Shown here: one piece after another, positions 1 to 10,352 of the stretch
Layout: each line of letters starts with the position of its first letter
Numbering within the stretch: position 1 is the first letter of the stretch
From: an uncultured Pseudoxanthomonas sp.
GTDB lineage: Bacteria > Pseudomonadota > Gammaproteobacteria > Xanthomonadales > Xanthomonadaceae
Direction of reading: 5' to 3'
Assembly: GCA_946479745.1 (NCBI GenBank)
Contig: CAMLGZ010000013.1
Location: 21,660-85,659 of the forward strand
Length of the DNA stretch: 64,000 bases
The notes under the pieces: generated by a model
The model's database searches: none
What the model was told of the DNA's origin: nothing
What the model saw: only the letters and a program-made list of their open reading frames with translations
Translations under genes and position numbers: made by a program

Positions 1-1
1 C

Positions 2-637
2 TGGGTGCCGGGACTGAGTCATTCGACCACTACCGAATGGGACGTGGACGGCAGCCACCTGGCCGAACGTTGCGGACTGTTCGTGATCATCGCGTTGGGC
101 GAATCCATCCTGGTGACCGGGGCAACTTTCGCCGGATTGCCGAGCAATGGCGCGACGGTAGCCGCCTTCCTGGTTTCCTTCCTGGGCAGCGTGGCCATGT
201 GGTGGATGTATTTCGATACCGCTTCCGAACGTGCCAGCCATCGCATCGCGCATTCCGACGATCCTGGTCGCATTGCGCGTTTGGCCTACACCTACCTGCA
301 TCTATTGATCATCGCCGGCATCATCGTTTGTGCCGTAGCCGATGAGATAGTACTGGTGCATCCCGGACACGCCGAAACCATAAGCGTCGCTGTCATTCTT
401 GCTGGCCCGGCGCTGTATCTGCTGGGCAACGCCTTGTTCAAATGGGCATCGAACGACCGCAGGCTACCCCCGTTGTCGCATCTGGTGGGGCTTTCGTTTC
501 TGGCTGTGCTGGCCCCCTTTGCATTTGCGCACCAGTTGTCGGCGTTGGCTTTGGGCGCCGCCACCACGGGCGTGATGGTCCTGGTCGCGGCTTGGGAAAG
601 CATCGCCCTGCGCAGACTGCCGCAGACGGAACACTGA
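2..637 (+). CDS. Low temperature requirement protein A (LtrA) family membrane protein, 5' truncated
   Basis: The reading frame is open from the window edge, so only the C-terminal part (about 211 residues) of an LtrA-family integral membrane protein is present; full members are near 370-400 residues. The visible part carries the family-typical segment TTTEWDVDGSHLAERCGLF followed by IALGESILVTG, then several hydrophobic helices (roughly six). The GTG at 5 is simply in frame and should not be taken as the start, because the family motif begins upstream of it. The molecular function of LtrA proteins is not well defined. It ends 70 bp before the antiporter gene and has the same orientation. Confidence 0.85.
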   Translation, partial: WVPGLSHSTTTEWDVDGSHLAERCGLFVIIALGESILVTGATFAGLPSNGATVAAFLVSFLGSVAMWWMYFDTASERASHRIAHSDDPGRIARLAYTYLHLLIIAGIIVCAVADEIVLVHPGHAETISVAVILAGPALYLLGNALFKWASNDRRLPPLSHLVGLSFLAVLAPFAFAHQLSALALGAATTGVMVLVAAWESIALRRLPQTEH

Positions 638-707
638 AAGCTTTGCCCGGACTCGGAATCGCGGCCGGCAGCGGTTAACCTGTAATGCCCGCCGCAGGAA
701 ATCCGGT

Positions 708-2555
708 TTGGCCACCGAAGCCGTCTCCAGTGATCTGATCAAAGTCGTCGCCCTGCTGGGCGCCGCCGTGGTGGCTGTGCCTATCTTCCGGCGTCTGGGT
801 CTGGGCTCGGTGCTGGGCTATCTGGCGGCCGGCCTGCTGATCGGTCCGTTTGGCCTGGCTTGGTTCTCCGACCCGCAATCCATCCTGCACGTGGCCGAGC
901 TGGGCGTGGTGATGTTCCTGTTCGTGATCGGCCTGGAAATGCGGCCTTCGCATCTGTGGGGTCTGCGCCGGCAGATCTTCGGACTGGGCAGTCTGCAGAT
1001 CGCGGCATGCACGATCGCTTTGACAGGGGTCGGACTGGCCTACGGTTTCAGTGCGCCGGTGGCGTTCGTCGGCGCAGCCGGCTTCGTGCTCACCTCGACT
1101 GCAATCGTCATGCAGTTGCTGGGCGAACGCGGGGACATCGCGCTGCCGCGCGGGCAGAAGATCGTGTCGGTCCTGCTGTTCGAAGATCTGTTGATCGTGC
1201 CGCTGCTCGCGGTCGTGGCCTTCATGTCGCCGGTAGTGCCGGACCATGCGGACGGGTCCAGGTGGATCAGCATCGGCATTGGTGTGGCCAGCCTCGCCGG
1301 ACTCATCGCAGCGGGTATATGGCTGCTCAATCCTTTGTTCCGCATATTGGCATCGGCCAAGGCACGCGAAGTGATGACGGCGGCGGCGCTGCTGGTAGTG
1401 CTGGGTTCTGCGCTGTTGATGCAGATCGGCGGGTTGTCGATGGCGATGGGTGCGTTCCTGGCGGGCGTGCTGTTGTCCGAATCCACCTTCCGGCACCAGA
1501 TCGAAGCGGACATCGAACCCTTCCGCGGCATCCTGCTCGGCCTGTTCTTCCTCAGCGTGGGCATGTCGCTGGATCTGGGCGTGGTGGCGCGCAACTGGCC
1601 GCTGATCGTGTCCGGCGTGCTGACGATGATGGCGGTGAAGGCGCTATGCATCTATGTAGTGGCGCGCGCCACCCACAGCCCGCATCGCGAAGCGCTAGAC
1701 CGCGCGGTGTTGATGGCGCAGGGCGGCGAATTCGCCTTCGTGCTGTTCTCCGCGGCGGCCGCGGCCGGCGTCATCGACGCCACGGTCAACGCCAACCTCA
1801 CCGCCATCGTGGTGCTGTCGATGGTGCTGACGCCGTTGTTCGTGATTCTGCTCAAGCGCGTGACGCCGAAGGCGCAGGAATCACTGGAAGGCATCGACGA
1901 GGCGCGAGGGCTGAGCGGCAGCGTGCTGATCATCGGCTTCGGCCGTTTCGGCCAGGTCATGAGCCAGTCGCTGCTGGCCCGCGACGTGGATGTGACCATC
2001 ATCGACACCGACATCGAGATGATCCGCAGTGCCGAGGAATTCGGTTTCAAGATCTATTACGGCGACGGCACGCGGCTGGACGTGCTGCACGCTTCCGGCG
2101 CGGACAGCGCGCGCGCCATCGCGGTGTGCATCGACAACAAAGTCGCGGCCACGCGCATCGTGGAGCTGGCCAAGGCGCAGTTCCCGCAGGCGCGGCTGCT
2201 GGTGCGCTCCTACGACCGCGAGCATTCGCTGGAGCTGATCAATGCCGGCGTGGCTTACCAGATCCGGGAAACCTTCGAGTCGGCGGTGGATTTCGGCGCC
2301 GCGGCGCTGGTCGAGCTGGGGGTCGCGCAGGAAGAAGCCGAACGCATCGCCACCGAGATCCGGCGCCGGGACGCCGAGCGTTTCGAACTGGAAATGGCGG
2401 CCGGGGACGTTCGCGCCGGCATTCCCATGATGCTGGGCAACGCCCCCAAGCCCACGCCCACGCCGTTCACCACGCCCAGGCGCGAGGGGCAGGCTTTGAG
2501 CAAGGAAACCGCGGACATCATCAACAGTCCCGACCCGGAGTCGCGCACGGGTTAG
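708..2555 (+). CDS. CPA2 family monovalent cation:proton antiporter with RCK/TrkA-N domain (KefB/KefC type)
   Basis: A 615-residue inner-membrane antiporter. The first ~390 residues are a multi-helix Na+/H+ exchanger domain (GSVLGYLAAGLLIGPFGL near the N-terminus, LFFLSVGMSLDLG further on), and a cytosolic NAD-binding RCK domain begins near residue 403 with IIGFGRFGQV. This architecture is that of glutathione-gated K+/H+ efflux systems, but the gating ligand and the ion cannot be read from sequence. The start is TTG with an AGGA motif about 8 nt upstream; no in-frame ATG lies nearby. The stop overlaps the stop of the convergent hydrolase gene by three to four bases. Confidence 0.88.
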   Translation: MATEAVSSDLIKVVALLGAAVVAVPIFRRLGLGSVLGYLAAGLLIGPFGLAWFSDPQSILHVAELGVVMFLFVIGLEMRPSHLWGLRRQIFGLGSLQIAACTIALTGVGLAYGFSAPVAFVGAAGFVLTSTAIVMQLLGERGDIALPRGQKIVSVLLFEDLLIVPLLAVVAFMSPVVPDHADGSRWISIGIGVASLAGLIAAGIWLLNPLFRILASAKAREVMTAAALLVVLGSALLMQIGGLSMAMGAFLAGVLLSESTFRHQIEADIEPFRGILLGLFFLSVGMSLDLGVVARNWPLIVSGVLTMMAVKALCIYVVARATHSPHREALDRAVLMAQGGEFAFVLFSAAAAAGVIDATVNANLTAIVVLSMVLTPLFVILLKRVTPKAQESLEGIDEARGLSGSVLIIGFGRFGQVMSQSLLARDVDVTIIDTDIEMIRSAEEFGFKIYYGDGTRLDVLHASGADSARAIAVCIDNKVAATRIVELAKAQFPQARLLVRSYDREHSLELINAGVAYQIRETFESAVDFGAAALVELGVAQEEAERIATEIRRRDAERFELEMAAGDVRAGIPMMLGNAPKPTPTPFTTPRREGQALSKETADIINSPDPESRTG

Positions 2556-3331
2556 CGCAGGAAATCGCGTAAAGCCTCGGCATAGCGCGGATCGCCCGAA
2601 ATATCGTTGTGACCGGCTTGCGGGAAATCGATCACTTGCGGTCTGTTTTTCAGCGATGCCAGCAATTTATCCGTATTGGCCGGTGGAACTACTTCGTCGC
2701 GGTCGGCGCGCAGTACCAGCAGTGGTCCTCGGTATTGCGGCAAGTAACGGGTGGAGTCGAAACGGTCGCGCATTAGAAAGCGTACGGGGAACATCGGATA
2801 GTGGGATTGCGCCACGGCCGCCAAGCTGTCGAACGGCGTCACCAGCGCCAGTCTTTCCACGGGCCGTTGAGAGGCGACATAGCTGGCAACGCCGCTGCCC
2901 AAGCTGCGGCCGATGATCGCGATGGGAGCTTGTGGGTGTTGCGCGCTCACGTGGTCGTATAGCGCCAGTGCATCGCCGAATAGAGCGGCTTGGTCCGGCT
3001 TGCCTTCGCTAGCGCCGTAGCCGCGATAGGAAATCAGGTAAACGGTGCGGTCGGGAAATAACTCGGCGAATTCCTCGCGCGACATTTCCAGCCGCTCGGC
3101 ATTGCCACCGAAGTAGATGAGCGCTCTGGTCTTGCCGGGATTCAACCGCCAACCGCGCAGCGTAATCCCTTCATGGACGAGGCTGTAGTCGGTCTCCTGC
3201 GCGCTCACCTGCGTTGCGCCGGGGTAGTAAATCAGCTCGCGCTGCTTGAAGAAGAGCAGGGCGCAGATGCCCGCATAGACGAGCGCTGTCAGTGCGGCGA
3301 CGCCGAGCAGCGACTTCCCCAGCACCTGCAT
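2552..3331 (-). CDS. Membrane-anchored alpha/beta hydrolase (BEM46/serine-esterase type)
   Basis: A 259-residue protein with one N-terminal hydrophobic helix (residues ~7-30), then an alpha/beta hydrolase fold. The nucleophile elbow is GRSLGSG, the acid is in RADRDEVVPP, and the His is in AGHNDI near the C-terminus; FGGNAE is the oxyanion-hole loop. Related proteins are esterase-like, with no defined substrate here. I chose the ATG at 3331 rather than an upstream in-frame start, because this ATG overlaps the TGA of the DUF1244 gene (TGATG), which implies translational coupling. It is convergent with the antiporter gene. Confidence 0.85.
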   Translation of the reverse strand: MQVLGKSLLGVAALTALVYAGICALLFFKQRELIYYPGATQVSAQETDYSLVHEGITLRGWRLNPGKTRALIYFGGNAERLEMSREEFAELFPDRTVYLISYRGYGASEGKPDQAALFGDALALYDHVSAQHPQAPIAIIGRSLGSGVASYVASQRPVERLALVTPFDSLAAVAQSHYPMFPVRFLMRDRFDSTRYLPQYRGPLLVLRADRDEVVPPANTDKLLASLKNRPQVIDFPQAGHNDISGDPRYAEALRDFLR

Positions 3332-3627
3332 CAGCCGTGACGCTGCTGCGCCTGGGCAAAGGCAGCCAGTTGCTCCGGGGTGGCGTCGCGCTGGAATTTC
3401 GCCTTCCATTCGGCGAACGGCATGCCGTACACGCGTTCGCGCGCCTCATCCTTGCTCATGGGCCGGCCGGCGGCTTCGGCGGCCTCGCGGTACCAGTCGG
3501 ACAGGCAGTTGCGGCAGAAGCCGGCCAGGATCATCAGATCGATGTTCTGCACGTCGCTGCGTTCGACGTTGAGATGCCGCAGCAGGCGGCGGAAGGCGGC
3601 GGCTTCGAGTTCGGTGGTGTCGGACAT
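3331..3627 (-). CDS. DUF1244 family protein
   Basis: A 98-residue small soluble protein matching DUF1244 by the conserved segment FCRNCLSDWYREAA and the KDEARERVYGMPFAEWK region. The two Cys in FCRNC are family-typical. No biochemical role is established for the family. The ATG at 3627 begins MSDTTELEAAAF and is preferred over an in-frame TTG at 3654. The gene is transcribed away from folD. Its start lies 47 bp from the left arm of the large palindromic element, and it overlaps the hydrolase gene by one base. Confidence 0.85.
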   Translation of the reverse strand: MSDTTELEAAAFRRLLRHLNVERSDVQNIDLMILAGFCRNCLSDWYREAAEAAGRPMSKDEARERVYGMPFAEWKAKFQRDATPEQLAAFAQAQQRHG

Positions 3628-3674
3628 GGCGGAATCGGGGACAATAGGGGCCAACGACTTTACACCCGCGCCCA

Positions 3675-3938
3675 GGGCCTATTAACGCTATTGGGAGGGT
3701 CACGTTGCTTGTCCCGGGCCGTCAGGCGTTCGTGCGTGGCGCCGAGACAGGCCGGCCGCCTGTTCAAGCCGCGCGCGGGCGTCTGGCGGCCTGGGACAAG
3801 CAACCCGAAGGGCCACCGCTGAGTGCACGTGGAGCGGCGTCCTCATTCGGTCGTGTATCGACATACACTTCTTCATTCCTCCTTGCTCCACGCGCACTCA
3901 GCGGTGGCGTGACCCCTCCCAATAGCGTTAATAGGCCC
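3675..3938. repeat. Three-armed palindromic element (outer 30-bp inverted repeat enclosing two long hairpins)
   Basis: The outer arms are 3675-3704 and 3908-3938, an inverted repeat matching in 30 positions with one extra C in the right arm. Inside, 3705-3803 folds into one long hairpin (24-bp basal stem 3705-3728 / 3780-3803, continuing inward) and 3812-3908 into another (24-bp stem with one mismatch; apical GTGTAT/ATACAC stem 3853-3868). Together they give a three-way junction or cruciform. Seven non-Watson-Crick positions in the left hairpin are all G-U or U-G on the + strand. The right outer arm ends 1 bp before the folD ATG. Function is unknown: a leader RNA, a regulatory cruciform or a palindromic mobile element are possible. 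Confidence 0.85.
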
Positions 3939-3939
3939 T

Positions 3940-4824
3940 ATGACCCCAGCTTCCCCCAGCGCCCACACCGCCCGCATCCTCGATGGCCGCCGCATCGCCG
4001 AGAATCTGCTCGACGAACTCAAGGCCAAGGTCGACGCCCGCGTCGCCGCGGGCCTGCCGCGCCCGGGCCTGGCGGTAGTGCTGGTCGGGGGCGACCCGGC
4101 TTCCACCGTGTACGTGCGCAACAAGCGCCGTGCGGCGGAAAAGGTCGGTATCGAGGCTTTCGACCACGACTTGCCGGCCGGCACGTCCGAGCACGCGCTG
4201 CTGGCGCTGATCGACAAGCTCAATGCCGACCCCAAGGTCCACGGCATCCTGGTGCAGCTGCCGCTGCCTGGCATTCCCGACGCCAGCCGCCTGATCCATC
4301 GCATCGACCCGCGCAAGGACGTGGACGGCTTCCACCCGGAAAACGTCGGCCACCTGGCCCTGCGCGAGTTCGGCCTGCGTCCGTGCACGCCGCGCGGCAT
4401 CACCACCTTGCTGGGCTACACCGACAGGCCGGTGCGCGGGCAGAACGCGACCATCGTCGGCGTCAGCAACCACGTGGGCCGCCCGATGGCGCTGGAGCTG
4501 CTGATCGCGGGCTGCACGGTGACCAGCTGCCACAAATTCACCCCCGCTCCAGTGCTGGAGGCGCGGGTGCGCGACGCGGACATCCTGGTGGTGGCCGCGG
4601 GCCGTCCGGGCTTGATTCCCGGGGAATGGGTCAAACCCGGGTCGGTGGTCATCGACGTGGGCATCAATCGCCTGGAAGACGGCAGCCTGGTCGGCGATGT
4701 GGGTTTCGACGCCGCCGCCAAGCGCGCCAGCTGGATCACCCCGGTCCCGGGCGGGGTAGGGCCCATGACCGTGGCCACGCTGATGCAGAACACGTTGGAA
4801 GCCGCCGAGGCCGCTGCTGCTTAA
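3940..4824 (+). CDS. folD: Bifunctional methylenetetrahydrofolate dehydrogenase / methenyltetrahydrofolate cyclohydrolase
   Basis: A 294-residue cytosolic FolD. It interconverts 5,10-methylene-THF, 5,10-methenyl-THF and 10-formyl-THF with NADP, supplying one-carbon units for purines and fMet. Family landmarks are [14 protein letters not shown] with Y58 and catalytic K62, [18 protein letters not shown], the Rossmann segment around [15 protein letters not shown], and the C-terminal signature [14 protein letters not shown]. Length matches the family. The ATG directly abuts the right arm of the palindromic element, so there is no ordinary Shine-Dalgarno outside that structure and translation may depend on how it folds. 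A functional link to the nearby guaB/guaA purine genes is plausible. Confidence 0.97.
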   Translation: MTPASPSAHTARILDGRRIAENLLDELKAKVDARVAAGLPRPGLAVVLVGGDPASTVYVRNKRRAAEKVGIEAFDHDLPAGTSEHALLALIDKLNADPKVHGILVQLPLPGIPDASRLIHRIDPRKDVDGFHPENVGHLALREFGLRPCTPRGITTLLGYTDRPVRGQNATIVGVSNHVGRPMALELLIAGCTVTSCHKFTPAPVLEARVRDADILVVAAGRPGLIPGEWVKPGSVVIDVGINRLEDGSLVGDVGFDAAAKRASWITPVPGGVGPMTVATLMQNTLEAAEAAAA

Positions 4825-6513
<1,689 letters not shown>

Positions 6514-6550
6514 TCTGCGCGAATAGAAAAAGTCGCCAAATAAAGAAGTC

Positions 6551-6644
6551 GTCATTCCCGCGAAGGCGGGAACCTAGTGACTTTAAGCCTTTCTCAGGAA
6601 GCAATAGAGCAAAGTCACTGGGTTCCCGCCTTCGCGGGAATGAC
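6551..6644. repeat. 34-bp inverted repeat between guaB and guaA
   Basis: The arms 6551-6584 and 6611-6644 are reverse complements at 33 of 34 positions, with a 26-nt loop. Each arm is itself built around the small palindrome TTCCCGCGAAGGCGGGAA. The core resembles the widespread ATTCCC...GGGAAT class of intergenic repeats. A hairpin of this size between guaB and guaA could end or attenuate transcription; the right arm is followed by atgttgttttt. Confidence 0.85.
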
Positions 6645-6689
6645 GATGTTGTTTTTCACTCGTTGGCTTGAAGCAGTGATCGCGATTCC

Positions 6690-8255
6690 ATGACCAATAT
6701 CCACACCGACAAAATCCTCATCCTCGACTTCGGCGCGCAGTACACGCAGCTGATCGCACGCCGCATCCGCGAGATCGGCGTGTATTGCGAAATCTGGGCA
6801 TGGGACCACGATCCGACCGAAATCGCCGCCTACGGTGCCAAGGGCATCATCCTGTCCGGTGGCCCCGAATCGACGACAGAGCACGGCGCGCCCGCCGCGC
6901 CGCAACAGGTCTTCGATTCCGGCTTGCCCATCCTGGGTATCTGCTACGGCATGCAAACCCTGGCGGCCCAATTGGGTGGCGCGACCGAGGCCGCCGATGC
7001 GCGCGAATTCGGCCATGCGGAAGTGGAGGTCATCGCGCCGGATAAGTTGTTCGCCGGCCTCAGCGACCACGCCGGCAAGCCGCGCCTGGATGTGTGGATG
7101 AGCCACGGCGACCATGTCGCCAAGGCGCCGCCCGGTTTCACGATTACTGCCGTCACCGACCGCATCCCGGTCGCGGCGATGTCCAACGAGGACAAGCGCT
7201 GGTACGGCGTGCAGTTCCATCCGGAAGTGACCCACACGCTGCAGGGCCAGGCGCTGCTGCGCCGCTTCGTGGTCGATATATGCGGTTGCGCCACTTTGTG
7301 GACGGCGGCCAACATCATCGACGACCAGATCGAGCGCGTGCGTGCGCAGGTCGGCTCGGACGAAGTGATCCTTGGTTTGTCCGGTGGCGTCGATTCCTCG
7401 GTGGTCGCTGCATTGCTGCACAAGGCTATCGGCGAACAGCTGACTTGCGTGTTCGTGGACACCGGCCTGCTGCGCTGGCAGGAAGGCGACCAGGTGATGG
7501 CGATGTTCGCCGAACACATGGGCGTCAAGGTCATCCGCGTCAATGCTGCGGACCGTTATTTCAAAGCGCTGGAAGGCGTGGCCGACCCCGAGGCCAAGCG
7601 CAAGATCATCGGCAACCTGTTCGTCGAGATCTTCGACGAAGAGTCCGGCAAGCTGGCCAACGCCAACTGGCTGGCGCAAGGCACCATCTACCCCGACGTG
7701 ATCGAATCGGCTGGCAGCAAGACCGGCAAGGCGCACGTAATCAAAAGCCATCACAACGTCGGCGGTTTGCCCGAGCACATGAAGATGGGCCTGGTGGAGC
7801 CGTTGCGCGAACTGTTCAAGGACGAGGTACGCCGTCTGGGCGTCGAGCTCGGCCTGCCGCGTTCCATGGTCTACCGCCATCCGTTCCCGGGCCCCGGCTT
7901 GGGCGTGCGCATTCTGGGCGAAGTGAAGCGCGAATACGCCGAACTGCTGGCCCAGGCCGACGCCATTTTCATCGAGGAATTGCGCAAGGCCGACCTGTAC
8001 GACAAGACCAGCCAGGCCTTCGCCGTGTTCCTGCCGGTGAAGTCGGTGGGCGTGGTCGGCGACGCGCGCGCCTACGAGTGGGTGATCGCGCTGCGCGCGG
8101 TGGAAACCATCGATTTCATGACCGCGCACTGGGCGCACCTGCCGTACGATTTCCTGGGCACGGTGTCCAACCGCATCATCAACGAGCTGCGCGGCATCTC
8201 GCGCGTGGTCTACGACATCAGCGGCAAGCCGCCGGCGACTATCGAGTGGGAATAG
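6690..8255 (+). CDS. guaA: GMP synthase (glutamine-hydrolysing)
   Basis: A 521-residue cytosolic enzyme that aminates XMP to GMP using glutamine and ATP. The N-terminal class I glutamine amidotransferase carries the nucleophile Cys85 in GICYGMQ and the His/Glu pair in FHPEVTH. The ATP-pyrophosphatase P-loop is LSGGVDSSV at residues ~230-238. The C-terminal dimerisation domain ends [11 protein letters not shown], the typical family end. It forms a purine pair with guaB 176 bp upstream. Confidence 0.97.
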   Translation: MTNIHTDKILILDFGAQYTQLIARRIREIGVYCEIWAWDHDPTEIAAYGAKGIILSGGPESTTEHGAPAAPQQVFDSGLPILGICYGMQTLAAQLGGATEAADAREFGHAEVEVIAPDKLFAGLSDHAGKPRLDVWMSHGDHVAKAPPGFTITAVTDRIPVAAMSNEDKRWYGVQFHPEVTHTLQGQALLRRFVVDICGCATLWTAANIIDDQIERVRAQVGSDEVILGLSGGVDSSVVAALLHKAIGEQLTCVFVDTGLLRWQEGDQVMAMFAEHMGVKVIRVNAADRYFKALEGVADPEAKRKIIGNLFVEIFDEESGKLANANWLAQGTIYPDVIESAGSKTGKAHVIKSHHNVGGLPEHMKMGLVEPLRELFKDEVRRLGVELGLPRSMVYRHPFPGPGLGVRILGEVKREYAELLAQADAIFIEELRKADLYDKTSQAFAVFLPVKSVGVVGDARAYEWVIALRAVETIDFMTAHWAHLPYDFLGTVSNRIINELRGISRVVYDISGKPPATIEWE

Positions 8256-8306
8256 GGCTCTTTCGTGAGAGTTCCAGATCCCACCCTTGATCGATCCTTC
8301 GGAACC

Positions 8307-8701
8307 GTTCGTGGTGAGCTTGTCGAACCACGCTCTTGGCCCTGAGCCGGAAGCGTAACGATGTCTTTCTGGGTTTACATGCTTAAATGCGCGGATGGCT
8401 CGTATTACACGGGACACACCGACAATCTCGAAAAGCGAGTTGGCCAGCATCATGCCGGCGACGTACCGAGTTGCTATACGTTCAAGCGTCGACCTTTGAC
8501 CATGGTTTGGAGTCAGGATTTTCCAAGTCGAATCGAAGCGCTAGAGTCAGAGATGCAGGTGAAGCGCTGGAGCAGGGCTAAGAAAGAAGCGTTGATCGAG
8601 GGCGATTGGCAGAAGGTCAGCGAGCTGGCTAGAAACAGGAGCGACACAGTTGATGTCGAACTACTTCGCGAAGAGCGTGGTTCGACAGGCTCACCACGAA
8701 C
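8307..8701. repeat. Pair of 31-bp inverted repeats bounding the GIY-YIG coding region
   Basis: The left copy 8307-8337 and right copy 8671-8701 are reverse complements at 30 of 31 positions. Core of the left copy: TTCGTGGTGAGCTTGTCGAA. They enclose a 333-bp segment that contains only the GIY-YIG coding part. The right copy is translated as EERGSTGSPRTG within the extended ORF. The repeat type (ttcgacaggctcaccacgaac) is a common intergenic repeat class in proteobacteria. The arrangement suggests a small mobile unit. Confidence 0.85.
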
Positions 8702-9200
8702 GGGTTCTGGGGAGGGGGCGCCAGTGCAAAAATCAGATCTCGAATGGATGCAGCATGCCCTTGCCTTGGCAGACCGGGCCGAGCGCGAAGACGACGAGAT
8801 CCCCGTAGGTGCGGTTCTGGTTGGCGCCGATGGCCAGTTGCTGGGCGAAGGCTGGAACCGCAATCTGGCCGAGCACGACCCCAGCGCGCATGCCGAGATC
8901 GTCGCCATGCGCCGCGGAGGACAGAAGCTGGCCAACCACCGGCTGGTCGGCAGCACGCTCTACGTGACGCTTGAGCCATGCGCCATGTGCGCGATGGCGA
9001 TGGTCCACGCCCGTGTGGCGCGATTGGTGTACGCGGCCAGCGATCCGAAGACCGGGGCCTGCGGAAGCGTGTTCGACCTGCTGGCCGATCCGCGCCACAA
9101 CCACCGTGTCGAAGTCGTATCCGGATTACTGGCCGATGAAGCCTCGCGTCGTCTGACCAACTACTTCAGGGCCAAGCGCGGCAAGCCGCTACTGGACTGA
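8361..9200 (+). CDS. GIY-YIG nuclease-like ORF reading in frame through a repeat into TadA
   Basis: Residues 1-~95 are a UPF0213-type GIY-YIG domain: FWVYMLKCADGSYYTGHT, then NLEKRVGQHHAG, and SRIEALESEMQVKRW. Such small proteins are normally about 85-100 residues and of unclear biological role. Here no stop codon follows the domain; the frame crosses the right 31-bp repeat (residues ~104-115) and continues into the full TadA sequence, giving 279 residues. Either a real fusion is made, or TadA is mostly made from its own GTG start at 8724, which has a strong Shine-Dalgarno. Confidence 0.75.
   Translation: MSFWVYMLKCADGSYYTGHTDNLEKRVGQHHAGDVPSCYTFKRRPLTMVWSQDFPSRIEALESEMQVKRWSRAKKEALIEGDWQKVSELARNRSDTVDVELLREERGSTGSPRTGSGEGAPVQKSDLEWMQHALALADRAEREDDEIPVGAVLVGADGQLLGEGWNRNLAEHDPSAHAEIVAMRRGGQKLANHRLVGSTLYVTLEPCAMCAMAMVHARVARLVYAASDPKTGACGSVFDLLADPRHNHRVEVVSGLLADEASRRLTNYFRAKRGKPLLD
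8724..9200 (+). CDS. tadA: tRNA-specific adenosine deaminase
   Basis: TadA converts A34 to inosine in tRNA-Arg(ACG) and is normally essential. From the GTG at 8724 it is 158 residues, close to the usual length. The zinc-site motifs are HAEI with His56 and catalytic Glu58, and EPCAMC for the two Cys ligands. I prefer this start because GGAGGGGG lies 6-7 nt upstream and QKSDLEWMQHALALA matches the family N-terminus. The same frame is open upstream into the GIY-YIG domain, so a fused longer product is possible. The 3' end overlaps the convergent DUF2721 gene by 12 bp. Confidence 0.93.
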   Translation: MQKSDLEWMQHALALADRAEREDDEIPVGAVLVGADGQLLGEGWNRNLAEHDPSAHAEIVAMRRGGQKLANHRLVGSTLYVTLEPCAMCAMAMVHARVARLVYAASDPKTGACGSVFDLLADPRHNHRVEVVSGLLADEASRRLTNYFRAKRGKPLLD

Positions 9201-9677
9201 AGGCGCGTCGGCTTCCCGCTTGGCGATATGGCGGTGGTCCATTTCCTCGTTGACCGCTTTGACCGCCAGAGTCGATTCGCGCGCCAGCAACAGGCTGGCG
9301 GCGAACATCGCCAGTACGCCAAACGCCGCCAGCACAGTGGGAAGCATACCCAGCCGGTGCGACAACAGATTGTCTGCGGCCACCGCCAGACTGGTGCCCA
9401 CGAACAGGCTGATGGCGCCATACAGCAGCTGGCCTGCGCGCAGGATGATCAGGCTGCGCCGGCGCTGCAGTGCGATGCGCTGTTCGTAGAGCGCACGTTG
9501 CAGCGGGTCGTCCAGGGTGTGCAGTTCCTTCAGCAGCGTGCGCGCGCGGTCGATGATTCTGGCCAGCCGGTTATTGGCCGACAGCAGCAACGACGCGGTC
9601 GCCGTCAGGAAGAAGGCGGGCGCCAGCATCGCGGTGAGCGTGGCGTAGTGCGCGTACTGGTCGCTGTTCTGAAGCAT
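9189..9677 (-). CDS. DUF2721 family membrane protein
   Basis: A 162-residue predicted inner-membrane protein with three hydrophobic stretches: near residues 15-33 ([19 protein letters not shown]), 80-100 and 112-132. The basic loop [14 protein letters not shown] after the first helix is typical of DUF2721. Function is unknown. The gene is convergent with tadA (12-bp overlap of 3' ends) and divergent from orn. Confidence 0.8.
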   Translation of the reverse strand: MLQNSDQYAHYATLTAMLAPAFFLTATASLLLSANNRLARIIDRARTLLKELHTLDDPLQRALYEQRIALQRRRSLIILRAGQLLYGAISLFVGTSLAVAADNLLSHRLGMLPTVLAAFGVLAMFAASLLLARESTLAVKAVNEEMDHRHIAKREADAPSVQ

Positions 9678-9783
9678 GGCCTATGCCCGGAGGGAGCTGC
9701 GTTATGATGCGGCACAATGCGGTGTTTTCGCAAAAATACGCTCGCCAACGGCGACGCGCAGCCTCAAGGAGCAGGACCAACGC

Positions 9784-10344
9784 ATGCCAGCCAACAACCA
9801 CACCAGCGACCGCCTGATCTGGATCGACCTGGAAATGACCGGGCTGGACACCGGCCAGGACTCCATCATCGAGATCGCCACGGTGGTGACCGATTCGCAG
9901 TTGAACGTGCTGGCCGAAGGCCCCGAGTTCGCCATCGCCCATCCCGTGGCGGTGCTGGAAGCCATGGACGACTGGAACCGCGCCCAGCACACCCGTTCCG
10001 GATTATGGAAGCGGGTGGTGGAAAGCACGGTCACCCTGGGCCAGGCCGAGGCGCAGACAGTCTCGTTCCTGGCCGAATGGCTGCCGGCCAATGCCTCGCC
10101 GATGTGCGGCAATTCGATCTGCCAGGACCGCCGCTTCCTGCATCGGCTGATGCCGCGGCTGGAGAAGTATTTCCACTACCGCAATCTGGACGTCAGCACG
10201 CTCAAGGAACTGGCGCGCCGTTGGGCGCCGGAGGTGCTGGAAGGCGTACGCAAGCAATCGGCGCATACCGCGCTCAGCGACGTGCGCGACTCGATCGAGG
10301 AATTGCGCCACTACCGCAAGCACCTGGCCGAACTGGCCGGCTAG
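9784..10344 (+). CDS. orn: Oligoribonuclease
   Basis: A 186-residue 3'-5' exoribonuclease of the DEDDh family that degrades 2-5 nt RNAs and pGpG, the breakdown product of c-di-GMP. Visible metal and catalytic motifs are [10 protein letters not shown] (first D and E), [10 protein letters not shown] (D), and [11 protein letters not shown] (catalytic H and last D). The ATG at 9784 gives the family N-terminus; AAGGAG at 9766-9771 and AGGA nearer the start can serve as ribosome site. It converges on mscS across a repeat. Confidence 0.96.
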   Translation: MPANNHTSDRLIWIDLEMTGLDTGQDSIIEIATVVTDSQLNVLAEGPEFAIAHPVAVLEAMDDWNRAQHTRSGLWKRVVESTVTLGQAEAQTVSFLAEWLPANASPMCGNSICQDRRFLHRLMPRLEKYFHYRNLDVSTLKELARRWAPEVLEGVRKQSAHTALSDVRDSIEELRHYRKHLAELAG

Positions 10345-10352
10345 GAATCCTT

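Noticed and set aside
3705..3939. Open frame through the palindromic element toward folD in another frame
   Set aside because: The sequence is explained by hairpin pairing, gives a Pro/Arg/Gly-rich peptide with no motif, and overlaps folD out of frame.
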